Source: Hirsutella rhossiliensis (taxonomy: Eukaryota > Ascomycota > Sordariomycetes > Hypocreales > Ophiocordycipitaceae). Taken from it: a stretch of DNA of 64,000 nt. The position numbers were made by a program, and so were the translations under genes. The stretch is taken from positions 1 through 64,000 of the forward strand of contig NW_025408679.1 in NCBI RefSeq assembly GCF_020360975.1, in the 5' to 3' direction. The notes under the pieces were generated by a model. That model was not told the DNA's origin. It saw nothing but the letters and a program-made list of their open reading frames with translations, and searched no databases. The first letter of the stretch is position 1, and every line of letters starts with the position of its first letter. Of this stretch, positions 13,115 through 24,545 are shown piece by piece.

Positions 13115-13440
13115 TGCGTAAGTGGGTTAGCTGGTGGCAAAACATGTCGACTGCATGACCGGGGTCTGCTAGGACGCTGTCGAATTGAATCCTGAGAAGT
13201 CTGGAATCGTTGGATGCGCTATAAAAGGGGGATAATATAGCGATGTTAAATACACGGCGAGAATATATATATAAAGCGGCTATGCCTTATTTTTAAAATA
13301 TATATATAAAACTTAATTATTCTTTAATATAACTAACTATATAGCGGTATAACTTAAAAAACATTATTATATCTTTTTAGCTAACTTTTCGAAACTAAGC
13401 CTAAAATATAAAAAAAGTATATGCTTAGAACCCTCGCGAA

Positions 13441-15042
13441 TAGTATATTACTATCACGGAGTAGGTAGAGGCGTAGGCTTAGGTACGGTCCGTTAAAAGA
13501 AGGTTAATAATCTACGAGGGGGAAAAGGAAGAGAAGTATAGGCCTAGCCTATATAGGCATAGAGGCCGCTTATATATAGACTTAGCCTAGACCTTAGTTT
13601 AGGCCTATATAAGGTAAAAGCTCTTATAATTACGCCCTCCTAAGTATAGCCTTATATAGCTACTAGTAGGTATATAATATACTACTAAAGATTATAAATA
13701 AAGTAAGGTTTTCTTTTATATAGGTAGAAATCTTTTCCTTGCCCTTACTAACTAAAGCTATACGCCCCTTACTAATAGAACCTAGCCCGGACCTAGGACC
13801 CCGGCCTAGGCCTAAGGCGGACCCCTTTAACCCCCCCCCCCTCTTAACTTAAGGGCTAAAATAAGTACCTTAGAGGCTAGGGCCCGCTTAAAAGAAGCTT
13901 TAAAAGGCTAACGCCCTTTAAAGACCTTAGAAGAAAGGCCTAAGGCCTAAGACTAAGACTAAGAAGATACTAAGATAAAAGATAATACTAAGCTTATTAT
14001 ATTAAAGACTAGCCTCTTTAGGCTTAGCCTAGCCCTACCTTAAGCTAGCTACTTTTAGCCTAACTAGCTTTTAAAGTAAAGGGTAAAAGAGAGCTACTCT
14101 TAGTAGCCCTATTAGCTTTACGCCTATCTAACTTATACTTTAATACTTATAGTAGTAGTAGACTTAGACCTAGCCTTAGTACCCCTTTCTTAAAGATCGG
14201 GCCTAGGGCTTCCTTTAATAGGCCTTCTAGGCTCTTAAGGAAGCCTAAAAAATTAAACCCGTTTATAAGACCCTTATAAAAGGTCTTAAGAAGGCAGCTA
14301 TAGGGACCTCGGACCGCTAATAGCTCTTATAATAGCCCCTATAATAGCCTAAGGCCGCTTAGTAGCTTAAAGCTACTTAGGGAAATCTTAAAGCTAGCTT
14401 ATAAGCTAAGGTTACTATAAAGAAGGCGCCTAAGGCCCCGGCTAAGGCCTTAGCTAAGCCCCTAGCTAAGAGAAATATAAAAGAAGACTTCTAGCTTATC
14501 TTAAAGCTAAAGAAAGAATTATTAATCCTAATTATTAGCCCTATTGCTCTTTATAATAATCTTAATAAGGCTATAAGGGAACTAGCTATATTAGCCCTAT
14601 TAATTTTAAATAAGGGTAATATAGTTATAATAATAAAGGCCTCTTATATAATAAAGAAGCTTTTAAAGTAGCGTAATAACTAGTCCTTATACTTTAAGGG
14701 GTTACCTATTAAATCGGCTAACCTCCTTACTAGCTAAACTAAGCTAGTAGCCTAAAGCGTCCCTAACCTCCTTAAGATCCTTATCCTCGATATCTTTATT
14801 ATAAAGGCTAAGACCTTTAATAAGATTAATATCTTAGGGCAGCTTAGGTAGCTAGGTATAAGGGCTTTTACCTTATATAAGCCTAGACTAAGGTCTAGGC
14901 TAAGTCTATATATAAGCGGCCTCTATACTTATATAGGCTAAGCTTATACTTTTCTTTTTTTTTCTCCTTATAGATTATTAACCTTCTTTTAACGGACTAT
15001 ACCTAAGCCTATACTTATACCTACTTTATAATAGTATAATCT
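13441..15042. mobile_element. Element with roughly 190-bp inverted repeats, RIP-degraded
   Basis: Sequence at about 13441-13628 recurs in inverted orientation at about 14862-15042. The shared core includes GTCCGTTAAAAGAAGGTTAA and GAGGCCGCTTATATATAGAC. The two arms differ mainly by transitions and the right arm is more TA-rich. Long inverted repeats fit a Mutator-like or fold-back DNA element. The 1.2-kb interior has no clear transposase. One plus-strand frame around 14470-14870 weakly resembles a LINE ORF1-like region, so an inverted pair of retroelement ends is an alternative. Target duplications were not resolved. Confidence 0.6.
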
Positions 15043-15239
15043 ACCTTTTATTTTACCCTCTTTATATCCCTATATATAAAATAACTATTTTTAGCTACCT
15101 TTAAAGCTAACGTTTAATTACCTAGTTTAGTTAAACCGCCCGCGCTAGTATATATATATATAAAATATCTATATTTATATAGTTATAAAATTAAAGCGAA
15201 TATAATACTTAGTTCGCCTAGGTAATTAAGAGCCTCTTA

Positions 15240-15965
15240 TAATAATAGGGCTCTATATAACTAAGAGCGGTACTATTATTCTTTAGTAAGTTTAATAGCT
15301 CCTTTATAGAGCTCGAGCTATAGCTACTTTATATAAAAGCGAAGTTCTATACTAATAGCGCTATAATAAGGGATATCTACGCTTAATTTAACTATCTTTA
15401 TATAAGCCTATCCCTATACCTATAAAGGTATCTCTTACTATTTATATATACTAGTATAAATAGACTAGCCGACCTCTTTAATAAGTTCTATATTAATTAT
15501 AGCGAAGTTAATATAGCTAACTTAATAGGCTAAGAGCTTATAATACTCTATTAAAAGTAAAGTAAAGCTATTTCGGCCTACCTTATATAGTTTAAAGAGG
15601 TACTTTATTAAGTAAACGTATATAGCTAGCCTAATATAATAAAGTAAAATTACCTTATTATAAGCTTAAATATAGATTAGTATACTTATTTAAGTAAAAG
15701 ATCTATATTACTAGATATATATACTAATCTTATCCGCTTTCTTTATAAGCTTAATAGTAATAAGGTTTTTTTTATCTTCTTTTATAATATAAAAAGAAGA
15801 TAATATAAATAATACTATAAATATCTCTATCTTTACCTTAAGGACTAAGGATAAGAAGAAGTAGTAATAGGAGGGTCGCTATATAAGCTATAGTAGTAAA
15901 TCCTATTAGTTTTTAAAGTACCTACGCTAAGAAGCGCGGGTAAATATACTTTAAGTAGTAAAAGG
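15240..15965 (+). pseudogene. RIP-degraded Gypsy-type gag fragment
   Basis: A plus-strand frame with RIP-type stops reads ADLFNKFYINYSEVNIANL, then FKEVLY, then IISLNID and similar. The order and spacing match a Ty3/Gypsy capsid (retrotransposon gag) domain, in which an F-x-x-x-F-x-D repeat is followed by SVSSYIARF-like and LxxGL segments. Stops are TAG/TAA where TGG or CAA is expected. It is cut off on the right by the direct repeat that starts at 15969. No pol is attached. Confidence 0.5.
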
Positions 15966-15968
15966 GTG

Positions 15969-16604
15969 TAAGAAGGTATAAGTAATAAGCGCAGAATCGG
16001 GTAATCGATAACGTAAGCGGAAAGATCGGTCGAAGGAGTATAGGGTAGGATTTCGTCCGGAATTTATAACGAGCATATGAATAATATATTGAAAGAATAG
16101 CGTTGCAAAAGATGCTTGCTAACTTGCTTGTTCTATCTACTACTCCTAGGGAAATCCTTCGTCTTTTATAGACCATTGCTCGCCCACTAGTAGACCAATT
16201 AGTCAGCTTTCTCGCACATTCTATAGTGCTTAAAAAGCTCTATCTATAGTATATCTTCCTAACTTAGTAGGTGGTCTGATTGTGGCGTGATGGTTGACGT
16301 AAGACTATGGGTTCTGGTATAAGTAGTGGATTTAACCAGAATGTTCTATGCCCCACCTATTCTCGTATCGCGGATATCTTCGGAACCGCTAGGCCAAAAT
16401 AGGCAATAGGGTATCCGTTCTGCTCGTAATTGACTTATGCATTTTATGCATATTTTGTTTGTAAGGATAGGCTTATCTGACCCGCCTTTCCTAGAGGAAG
16501 GTATAGTTATCTAGTAGACCCTTAGACTGTATTATAGAGCCTCTTTTTACTAGCTTATTCTATAAAGCCTCCCTATGCCTATTATTTCTTTATAATAGTA
16601 AAAT
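15969..16604. repeat. Direct repeat copy A (about 636 bp), lightly mutated
   Basis: The copy begins TAAGAAGGTATAAGTAATAA and ends ATAATAGTAAAAT. It matches 17265-17933 along its length. Copy A still has TG and CA dinucleotides (for example around 16275-16345), whereas copy B does not. Size and spacing are compatible with LTRs of a small or internally deleted retroelement, but the ends lack TG...CA, so this could be another dispersed repeat. Confidence 0.7.
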
Positions 16605-17264
16605 AGGAATATAAGGGTATATTCTTATAAAGGGTATATATACTAAGATAGAAAAGAAGTTAGGTTTAATAATAGTAACTTTAGTAATATATAATCTTGG
16701 TAATACCTTTATAGGCTTTATCGGCGTTCCTTTATATATAGTAGTAGCTACTATATAAATAGGATATATACCTATAGCGACTAAGAAAGCAGCTAAGATA
16801 TAAAAAGGCCGCTAATATAATATAACTATAGTAAAAGAAAGTACCTATATAGCCTTATATAAAAGGGAGTAGATATTATAACTACGGTCTAGTAAATAGC
16901 GGGGACTAGTATATATTATAAGGATATATAATCTAGGGAGCAAGGAATATTAAATAAACTAATAGGCTAATTAAGTTTAGAGCGATAGGTTACTTTAGTA
17001 CTCTAACGCTCTAAGGCTAGGATTATAGGATCGCTCTAGCGCTCTAGCGCTCCTAGGCGATAGGATTACTTAGTGCTCTTAGCGATCTAAGGAAGCTCTT
17101 AAGATATATAAAGAAGGAACGGAATACTCCTTTAAATAAATAGCTTAATAGCTTTTAATATATTATAATTATTACGATCTTTATTATAATCTTATCTTTA
17201 ATTTTAATTACTTAATTACTTAGTTATAGTCTATAGTCTATAACTTTTAACTTATTACTAATTT
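16605..17264. other. Spacer between the direct repeats, with an LTR-like promoter
   Basis: AT-rich spacer without a gene. Around 16980-17110 there are iterated GCGCTCTAGCG-like octamers. A TATATAAAG TATA-like box at about 17105 is followed by a short GC-richer leader, as in an LTR promoter. It may be a solo LTR fragment of another element, but the boundaries are unclear. Confidence 0.35.
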
Positions 17265-17933
17265 TAAGAAGGTATAAGTAATAAGTATAGGATCGGGTAA
17301 TTAATAATAAAAGCCGAAAGATTAGTCGAAGAAGTATAGGGTAGGATTTCGTCCGGAATTTATAACGAGTATATAAGGGGCTAAATAATATATTAAAAGA
17401 ATAGCGTTATAAAAGATACTTTTAAACTTACTTATTTTATCTACTACTCCTAAGGAAATTCTTTATCTTTTATAGACTATTGCTCGCTTACTAATAGACT
17501 AATTAGTTAGCTTTCTAGTATATTCTATAGTACCTAAAAAGCTTTATCTATAGTATATCCTCCTAACTTAGTAGGTAGTCTAATTATAATATAATAGTTA
17601 ATATAAGACTATAGGTTCTAGTATAAGTAGTAGATTTAACTAGAATGTTCTATGCCCTACCTATTCTCGTATCGCGGATATCTTTAGAACCGCTAGGCTA
17701 AAATAGGTAATAGGGTATCCGTTCTACTTATAATTAACTTATATATTTTATATATATTTTATTTTATTAAGATAGGCTTATCTTAACCTACTTTTCTTAA
17801 AAGAAGGTATAAATATCTAGTAAAGGTCTTTATCTTTAAAGGTTATTCCCTTAGATTATATTATAGAGCCTCTTTTTACTAGCTTATTTTATAGAGCCTC
17901 CTTATACTTATTATTTCTTTATAATAGTAAAAT
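17265..17933. repeat. Direct repeat copy B (about 669 bp), heavily RIP-mutated
   Basis: Full-length partner of 15969-16604. It differs mainly by C-to-T and G-to-A changes, plus an extra ~30-bp stretch near 17820-17850. The asymmetry of mutation between A and B is the notable point. Confidence 0.7.
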
Positions 17934-19369
17934 TACTAATATAATATACTTATTATTACTTAGACTATACCTTATTATATCTACTAATATAAACCCCTTA
18001 ATAGGTTTATCCCTTTAAAATAATACTAGTCGTTATATATTAATAGCTCTTATTTAGTATAATACTATATTACTCTAAGTAGTATTATAACTATTAATAT
18101 ACCTATATAAATAATATAAGTTAGCTTTAACCTTTACCCTAGGCCTATATTATAAGGTAGGTAGAGGGTTATACTATAGGTGCTTTTTATTATATTATAA
18201 TAATAAGCTATATAAGATCTAACTATACGCCGCGCTTACTACTACTAAATACGTATTTATATATATAGCTTACCCTACCCTATAACGCTATCGGCTAAGG
18301 TTTAGGCTAATACCTAGACCTATACTAAAGGTAAGTACCCTTATATAAGGTCCCTACCCCTCTCTCTATAAGCGGTCCCTTATAACGTTAATCCTATACC
18401 TTAGCGCGTAGCTAGGAGGTAAATAACCTACTAGCGCGCCCTTATTACTCTTTCCTCTTAACTATATTATTATTATTAGTATTAATAATAGTAGCTATAA
18501 TTATAACTATAAGTCTCCTAGCGCTTAGCTATATACTACCGCCTATATATAAGCTAACCTATACCCTTACTAGTTATTTAAATAATTTAATATATCCTCC
18601 CTTACCTTATCTTACTTCTTTACTAAGATTAATAACTTTATTAATCGCGCCCTCGCCTCGCTTACTACCCTACCTACTGCCCCCGCCGCCTTAGTCGCGC
18701 CTACCGCCGCTCCGCGCTACCTACTACCTAGCTTCTCGGCCGTTAACTTTACTACCCGCGCTACCGCCGCCCCCGCTACGCTCTCCGCTACCGGCCGCCG
18801 CGATAATAACGACGATAATAATAACGATAATAACGATAATAATAAGTATAAGTCCTCGCCGCCCTCTTTTATAAGCCCCTTTACCTTTATTCTTATAAGT
18901 ATTACTAACTCCTTATACTAGTATAAGCGCGCTATAGCTTAGGGCGCTACCTAAGGTTCCTCTTATATATAGTATACTTTATAGCCCCTCCCTTACGCCG
19001 ACTAGGCCGGCCGCTCTTAAGGTAGCTACTTTTTATATACCTAGGCTAGCCGCGCCTATAAGGTTACGCCGCCCGTCCTTACCTATACTACTATAGCTTA
19101 AAGTATTATAGAGCTAGGTAAGGACTAGAATAAGGCTAAGCGCGCCTTAACTACTACCGCCGCCGCCTACTATAATTTATAGTTCCTTAAGCGCGCCGCT
19201 CTTATACCTAAGTATATAAGCTCCTTTTCCTATACTCCCTATAGCGCTAACTCTCTCTCTCTTAAGGGCACTATCGCCGCCGCCCTAGCCGCTCCTACTA
19301 CCTTTGCCGCCGCCGCCACCGCCGCTTCTACTACTACTAGCACCGCCGCCGCCGTCGCCGGTTAGCTAG
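17934..19369. other. RIP-degraded element body, triplet-rich, left of the chromovirus
   Basis: AT-rich sequence grading into a CG/GCC-triplet-rich stretch (about 18640-19365, with GATAATAACGATAAT-like runs near 18805-18840). A plus-strand frame with RIP stops would encode an Ala/Thr/Asn-rich protein and seems to resume after the chromovirus as a coiled-coil-like LEGRIRALEARAA (about 24786-24826). It may be a gag-like protein of an older element, but I cannot assign a family. Confidence 0.4.
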
Positions 19370-19374
19370 GTAGC
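19370..19374 (+). repeat. Target-site duplication GTAGC (left)
   Basis: GTAGC immediately left of the chromovirus LTR is repeated at 24781-24785. A 5-bp duplication is typical of Ty3/Gypsy integration and fixes the element ends. Confidence 0.9.
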
Positions 19375-19606
19375 TGTGAAAGGCTGGCCCGGAGTTTATT
19401 CAACAAGCAGGTGCCTAGGTGTTGTCTATCTAGAGCTAAGGAGGAAAAGAAGCTGAACTCGAGGCGTAGCCTCGAGTGCGAGCTTATATTACCCTTCTCG
19501 GAATGTTCTCGCAGCTTCTGGGTCCGCGGAGCGCCGGTGTTGCCACCGAGCACGACCCACCGGACCCGGTACAACCGGGTTCACCAGCCGGGCACAGCCC
19601 GTGACA
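19375..19606 (-). repeat. 3' LTR of the chromovirus
   Basis: 232 bp. On the plus strand it starts TGTGAAAGGC and ends CCGTGACA, so on the element strand it is TGTCACGG...TTTCACA. It differs from the 235-bp partner by three short homopolymer-length changes and one substitution. Confidence 0.93.
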
Positions 19607-19624
19607 TTACCCCCTTGTCCCCTC
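19607..19624 (-). promoter_or_regulatory. Polypurine tract of the chromovirus
   Basis: On the minus strand GAGGGGACAAGGGGGTAA abuts the 3' LTR. This purine run is where plus-strand DNA synthesis would be primed. Confidence 0.85.
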
Positions 19625-20199
19625 CGACCAGGTCGGCGTCTGCGGGGTTCTTGCGTTCCTGCCAGCGTCTCGTACCTCTCCCTAGGGCCATCATTGGTCT
19701 TGATTGGCCCGTACTTGTCCTCGAATGCCTTCATCGCAATTGTTCCTGCAACCACTCAACTGGCTCCCAAGTCGGCTCTGCGTAGCCCGTCCATCGCACT
19801 AGTGCTTGCCTGAATTCCCTCGTCCCGCTTCTTCCATCTCGCGCAGAGAATCTCGTCGACATCCCACAGATTCGTGCCGGACTCATCTTGTACCGGTGGT
19901 GGCTGTGCGTCATCTACCTTGGCCAGGAGCCGGATCTTGATGCGCCCGCCGCAAAGGTCAACATGAAATCGCGGGTAAATTGAGCCACGAACATCGAGCT
20001 CAACAACGTGCGAACTAATTACCTTCGTGACTGTGTACTTGTGATGCAGCCAGTCGAGCTTCTTGCACGGTCGTGGCGATCTGTAGTTTGCCATCGAGAG
20101 CCACACCTTGTCACCAACTTCAAATCGCTCCGCAGGCTGTCGCTTTGCGTTGGCAGCCTCTTCTTGTTGTTGCTGTGAGGAGGCCATCACTGCTTGCAT
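19607..20199 (-). pseudogene. Chromovirus integrase C-terminus and chromodomain
   Basis: The 20199-19756 frame has a GDKVWLSMANY-type integrase C-terminal (GPY/F-like) segment and YPRFHVDLC. A second frame (19913-19731) gives the chromodomain core ALVRWTGYAEPTWEP followed by a WLQEQL helix. A third frame carries a basic tail running to the polypurine tract. Two frame changes separate these pieces. Chromodomains of this class bind methylated H3K9 and steer integration to heterochromatin. This one keeps the aromatic W residues. Confidence 0.85.
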
Positions 20200-20314
20200 G
20201 TACTCATTGACCTCCTGCAGGCGACTGAGTAGGCTATCAGCTCTGCTTTCCTCTCTATGCCTCGGTGGCTCTTCCGATTCCTCGACGCTGATGGGATCGA
20301 CGTGGTAACCATGC

Positions 20315-21033
20315 TCAGCGAAAAGGGGCTGATCTTGGTCGCTGCGGATTCACGATTGTTGAGTGCCAGCTGCGCGGCAGGGAGCAGTTCTCCCAGTCGT
20401 CCTGCACGTACGACACGTAGGCTCTCAGGTAGGCCTCGATCTCCTGGTTCATTCTCTCTGGCCCTCCGTCCGTCTGAGGATGATAGGCCGTGCTCAATTT
20501 CTGCGTGACACCTGCAAGACGGCAGAACCTCTTCCAGAACCTACTTAGCCAGTTGCTCCCGCGGTCGCTGACGATGGACCGTGGCATTCCGTGAAATCGG
20601 TAATGACACTGGAGAAAACGGTTTGCACACTGCTCAGCTTCCATGTTGTCCATCACCTCGAGGGTCACAGCCTTTGTCAGTCTGTCCACAATCACCCACA
20701 GGTACCTTGCCTTGCTCGGTCCAGTAGGCGGCAGATCTGTGATGAAGTCCATGGACAAATGGCTTCGGGGTCGATCTGGAATCGGCAGAGGCTTGAGAAA
20801 TCCCTTCGACTGGCGCCAGATGTGTTCTCTGCCGCAGGTGTCGCAATTGGCTACGTACCGGCGAACCAGCTGGGACTGCCCAGGCCAGTAGAATCGCCGA
20901 GCCACAATAGCCAGCGTACCTTCCTGCCGGGATGACCGGTCGCAACAGAGTCATGCGACTGCTGCACAATGCGGGTTCTCAACTGGTCTTTCTCAGCTTC
21001 CTCCTGGTTACCTCCTCCGGATCCACCCGGCAC
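20315..21033 (-). pseudogene. Chromovirus integrase zinc finger and catalytic core
   Basis: The 20905-20315 frame starts in the zinc-binding domain (YWPGQ, then CDTC). It continues with SMDFITDLPPT (first D), IVSDRGSNW (second D), STAYHPQTDGGPERMNQEIE (third acidic residue, E) and the YLRAY helix, so the DD35E core is complete. The upstream histidine part of the zinc finger lies in other frames at 21033-20851 and 20969-20634, showing frameshifts. The frame ends early at 20315, another break before the C-terminal domain. Confidence 0.9.
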
Positions 21034-21098
21034 CCAAATACGGTCTCTGAATGTCAGCCTTTTGCCTGCGTCGATCGCACATTCTGAAATCTGGATCT

Positions 21099-22603
21099 TC
21101 AGGCCCAGCGAGGGCGGGAAGGCACGCTCGCGATCGCGGACTGCCTTATAGGCTGCCCGAATATCGAGTCCTTCGCCACCGTTTCGTCCCAGAGTTGCTG
21201 CAGGTCCGCTACCTCGAAGACCTTCATCTTCGGCAGGGTGGATGCCTCTGAACAGTCAGAACTCATCGCGTTGATACATGCTCTTGTCGATGATGGAATG
21301 GCACTATCCGGTATCAACTGTATCATTCTTCCTTGTTCCCGCTCGTCGTCAATGCCCTGTGGCTTGTCTTGTTCACGGCGGGACAACGCATCAGGCACGA
21401 CAGCCTCGCTTCCCGGTCGATACTCGAGCTTGAAGTCGAACTGGGACAATTCGGCTGCCCAACGGCTCTGCCGTTCCGTGAGCTTCTGGCGTGTCATGAA
21501 ATACTCCAGGTTGCGGTGATCGGTAAGGATTGTAAATGGGCCGCAGCTCCTAAGTTCGGCGTTCCAGTTGTCGAGACATCTCATGATGGCAAGCATCTCC
21601 TTGTCGTGAATGGGATAGTTGTACTCCGCTGGCGAAAGTCGCTTCGAGAAGAAGGCGCATGCGTGTCGACGTCCATCTGGGCCTTCCTGCGACAGGACGC
21701 CTCCCAATGCGTAGCCTGAGCAATCCGTCTCCAAAAGGTCGGGAGGCTCGGGTCCCACTGCTTGAGCACCGGTGACTCGCAAAATCGTCGCTTCAGCTCC
21801 TGAAACGCCTCGTTCTCCGCTCGTCCCCAATGAAAGGCAGTTCCTTCTTAAGCAGGGCATCCAGAGACTGCGTGATCTTGGCATAGTCGGGGATGAAGAT
21901 CCGGTAATAGTTGGCGAAGCCCAGAAAGCTTCTGACACCCTTCACCGTGGTCGGGCCTCCCATTCGCGGATGGCGCGCTGCTTTTCGGGGTCGCAGGCGA
22001 TTCCTTTCCCTGCGTTGACGATGAACCCAAGGTATTTGACCTCTTGTACCGAAAACTCGCACTTCGCTGGGTCTAGGTGCAGCCCAGCGTCGGCGAGTGC
22101 TTGGAGAACTCGTCGCACCTTAGCCTCATGATCCGCCTTCGAACCGCTCGAGTAGATCAGTACATCATCCAGGTACGCTGTGACAAAGTCGTCCAGCCAT
22201 TCGCGCAATACACTGTTCATGTATCGTTGGAATGATGCCGGGGCGCCGCTCAGGCCGAAAGGGCACACGAGCCACTCGTAGAGCCCAAACCTCGTGCGAA
22301 ATGCAGTCTTTCCCATGTCCCGGAGCCATGCGGATCTTATGGAAAGCGGCCACCACGTCCAACTTGTGAACCACTTAGCCTTGGCCAGATTCTGCAGGGT
22401 CTCCGCGATGAGGGCAGTGGGTATCGGTCGCGCTTGGTGATTGCATTCAGCGCTCGGTAGTCGCAACAAAATCGCAGCCCTCCATTCGGCTTCCGCACGA
22501 ACAGCACCGGCGCGGCAGCCGCTGAGCTACTCGCTCGGATGAATCCTCTGTCCAGCAGGTCTTTCAGGGTCTTTCGCAAGACCAACAGCTCTTCTCGTGA
22601 CAT
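21099..22603 (-). pseudogene. Chromovirus reverse transcriptase and RNase H
   Basis: RT motifs run from 22603: [40 protein letters not shown], then FGLYEWLVCPFGLSGAPASF and the catalytic YLDDVLIYS (YLDD codons 22164-22175). RNase H (21938-21099) has ETDCSGYALGGVLSQ, YPIHDKEMLAI, LTDHRNLEYF and DALSR. Order and spacing are normal for Ty3/Gypsy pol. Frame changes near 22340-22470 and 21940 interrupt it. Confidence 0.93.
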
Positions 22604-23456
22604 GTTGTAGAGTGGGCCCCACGGAAGGGTGGCTCGTTGCCGTTCTTGTCAGGCTGCAGGTTGACTTCATGATCCACACCCGGTCGATGTGGCGGCAGCT
22701 TCATTGCCTCTCCTGGTGAGAATAGGTCGCGGAATTCTTTCAGCACTTCTGCCGGGACCTTCTCGCTCGGATCGACTGGCGGCTTCGGCTGAAGCGCCTC
22801 TATATCCGACAAACTGATTGCATGAATCGAGATCGCGTTGCACTTCTTGCGTCTCTTTGCGCGTCGACATTCCGCCGTGAATACGGCTGCCGACACGAGT
22901 CTTGCGCTTCGAATCGCGCGTATCTTGGCGGGCTCTTCCTGCCCAATGAGGCGTATCGTCACACCTGCCCTCCCATGGTACATCTGCTGCTTGGCAGCAT
23001 CGTACACGACGTGATTTCTCTCCATCCAAGGCCGGCCGAGGAACATGTCCTGGCCCAGGCTTGGGATCACGTATGCAAAGACACGTTCGTCAAATCCAGC
23101 TGTCTCGACCACAACAGCCACGACCCTGGGGATATGACACTCTTCGCTGACTCTGAGAATCCCCCAATTTCTCGTGGTTTCGAGTCGACGAAGGGTATCC
23201 GCAGCTTCCGAACAAGGGCTTCGTCGATCACGGCATAGCAGTCACATCCACAGTCGACAAGGGCGCGTATTCGATAGCCTCGGTTTACCCGCGCGTTGAC
23301 TAATACAGTCCGACTATTCATTCGTGGCTTGAACGCTTCCCAGTCCCGGATGTCTGCCTTTGCAGGCCCCGGCGCCCGCTTTCGCCCCGGGGCTAGTCTT
23401 TTCCGCCGACTCGTCCTCACTGGATGCTGCGGTTGATTCCGAATCATCTGCGGCAT
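22564..23456 (-). pseudogene. Chromovirus aspartic protease region
   Basis: The 23456-23067 frame contains VNRGYRIRALVDCGCDCYAV, where the retropepsin D[ST]G active-site triplet reads DCG, a Ser/Thr-to-Cys change. The second half (23121-22564), with AYVIPSLGQDMFLGRPWM, is the conserved ILGRPWL-type flap end of Gypsy proteases, leading into the RT N-terminus. A frame change lies in the 23067-23121 overlap. The DCG triplet could be natural in this lineage or a mutation. Confidence 0.8.
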
Positions 23457-24484
23457 CGGGCTTCTTCATGCGCGCAGCTTTAGGTCGCTGTTGCTTCCCT
23501 TCGCCAGGAAAGACCACCTGGGCTGGGCAGTCCACGATAAGATGATCCGTCCGACCACAGCGATAGCAGCGGCGCTCATCCTTCGGCTTCTTATCGACAT
23601 GTCGACGACCCTTCGACTCGTGGCCAATACGGTTGATGTCCGTCATCTTAACATCTCCGTCGGGGTCCTCCGGTTCCTCCTTGGGTCGTTGCCTTGGTAG
23701 CTGTTGAGGCGTCCGCTCAGTCGACGTCGGCTGCCTACCGGGTTTCAGTCTCTCCAATCTGCCCGCAATTTCCTGAACTCTCGCAAGCCATCCCTGGTAG
23801 TCGTCGGGTAGGACGGCTGTGACCAAACTCTCTTGGAGGCGTGCATTTATTGCGTTCTCTAGAAATACGATCTTTGCACTGTCCGGCCAGTCTGCTCCCC
23901 CGGCTTCAGCTAATGCCTGTTCGAATCGGGGAAGGAAGGACGCGAGAGGTTGGTCTTCGCGCTGCCGCATAGTTCTCAGCGTGGCAGCAGCGCGGGATTG
24001 GATGTTGCTGTCCTGGTAGGTTCGGTCGAGGTATCGCATGAACTCTTGGGGTCGTAGCTACCCCAGGGCCTCCCGCGGCGTAAAAGGTAGCGACCACTTG
24101 CTGTGGTCGCTCGTCCAAACATGAGTTGATGAGGTACCAAAGTTCGCGATTTCCACTGTAGTAGTGTGCATCAAGGTCCAGCTTGTCTCGCATCTGCCTG
24201 GCCCAGGCGGAGTAGCTCTTCCGTGAGCCGTCATACTTGGGTGGGTTGGGCAACGGTTTCCGCATTCCAGTACCGCAGGTTTTGGGGAGGGGCGTGCCCA
24301 AGCCAGGCGTGCTCTCGCCCAATCCTCGTGCCACTGGCGGCGATTGCAAGTCGGCGCTCTGCGGCTGCGCTCGCCCGAGTTGCTCCATCAGCAAGGAAAG
24401 TTGGTCCTGTAGAGGGCTGAGAGTCGCATTGACCGCTTCTTGAATGCGTTGGTCAATCCATTGCTGCTGGAGACTTGGGCTCAC
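23314..24484 (-). pseudogene. Chromovirus gag with CCHC zinc knuckle
   Basis: It starts at an ATG at 24484. The N-terminal part holds a coiled-coil-like QLSLLMEQLGRAQ and the capsid start KYDGSRKSYSAWARQMRDKL. A frame change near 24060 leads to the 24039-23314 frame with RYLDRTYQDSN, RQREDQPLASFLPRFEQAL and the nucleocapsid knuckle CYRCGRTDHLIVDC (C-x2-C-x4-H-x4-C, about 23527-23571). A basic, serine/acid-rich tail follows. This is the structural protein that packages the element RNA. Confidence 0.9.
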
Positions 24485-24545
24485 TCTGCTGGTCCATCCT
24501 GACGAGCAGTCTGCAGCTTGCGGTATTTAGAAGGAGCTCTAGATA

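Noticed and set aside
15922..16176. 84-residue minus-strand frame
   Set aside because: It crosses the edge of the direct repeat and is Tyr/Leu/Ile-rich as expected from RIP-altered DNA.
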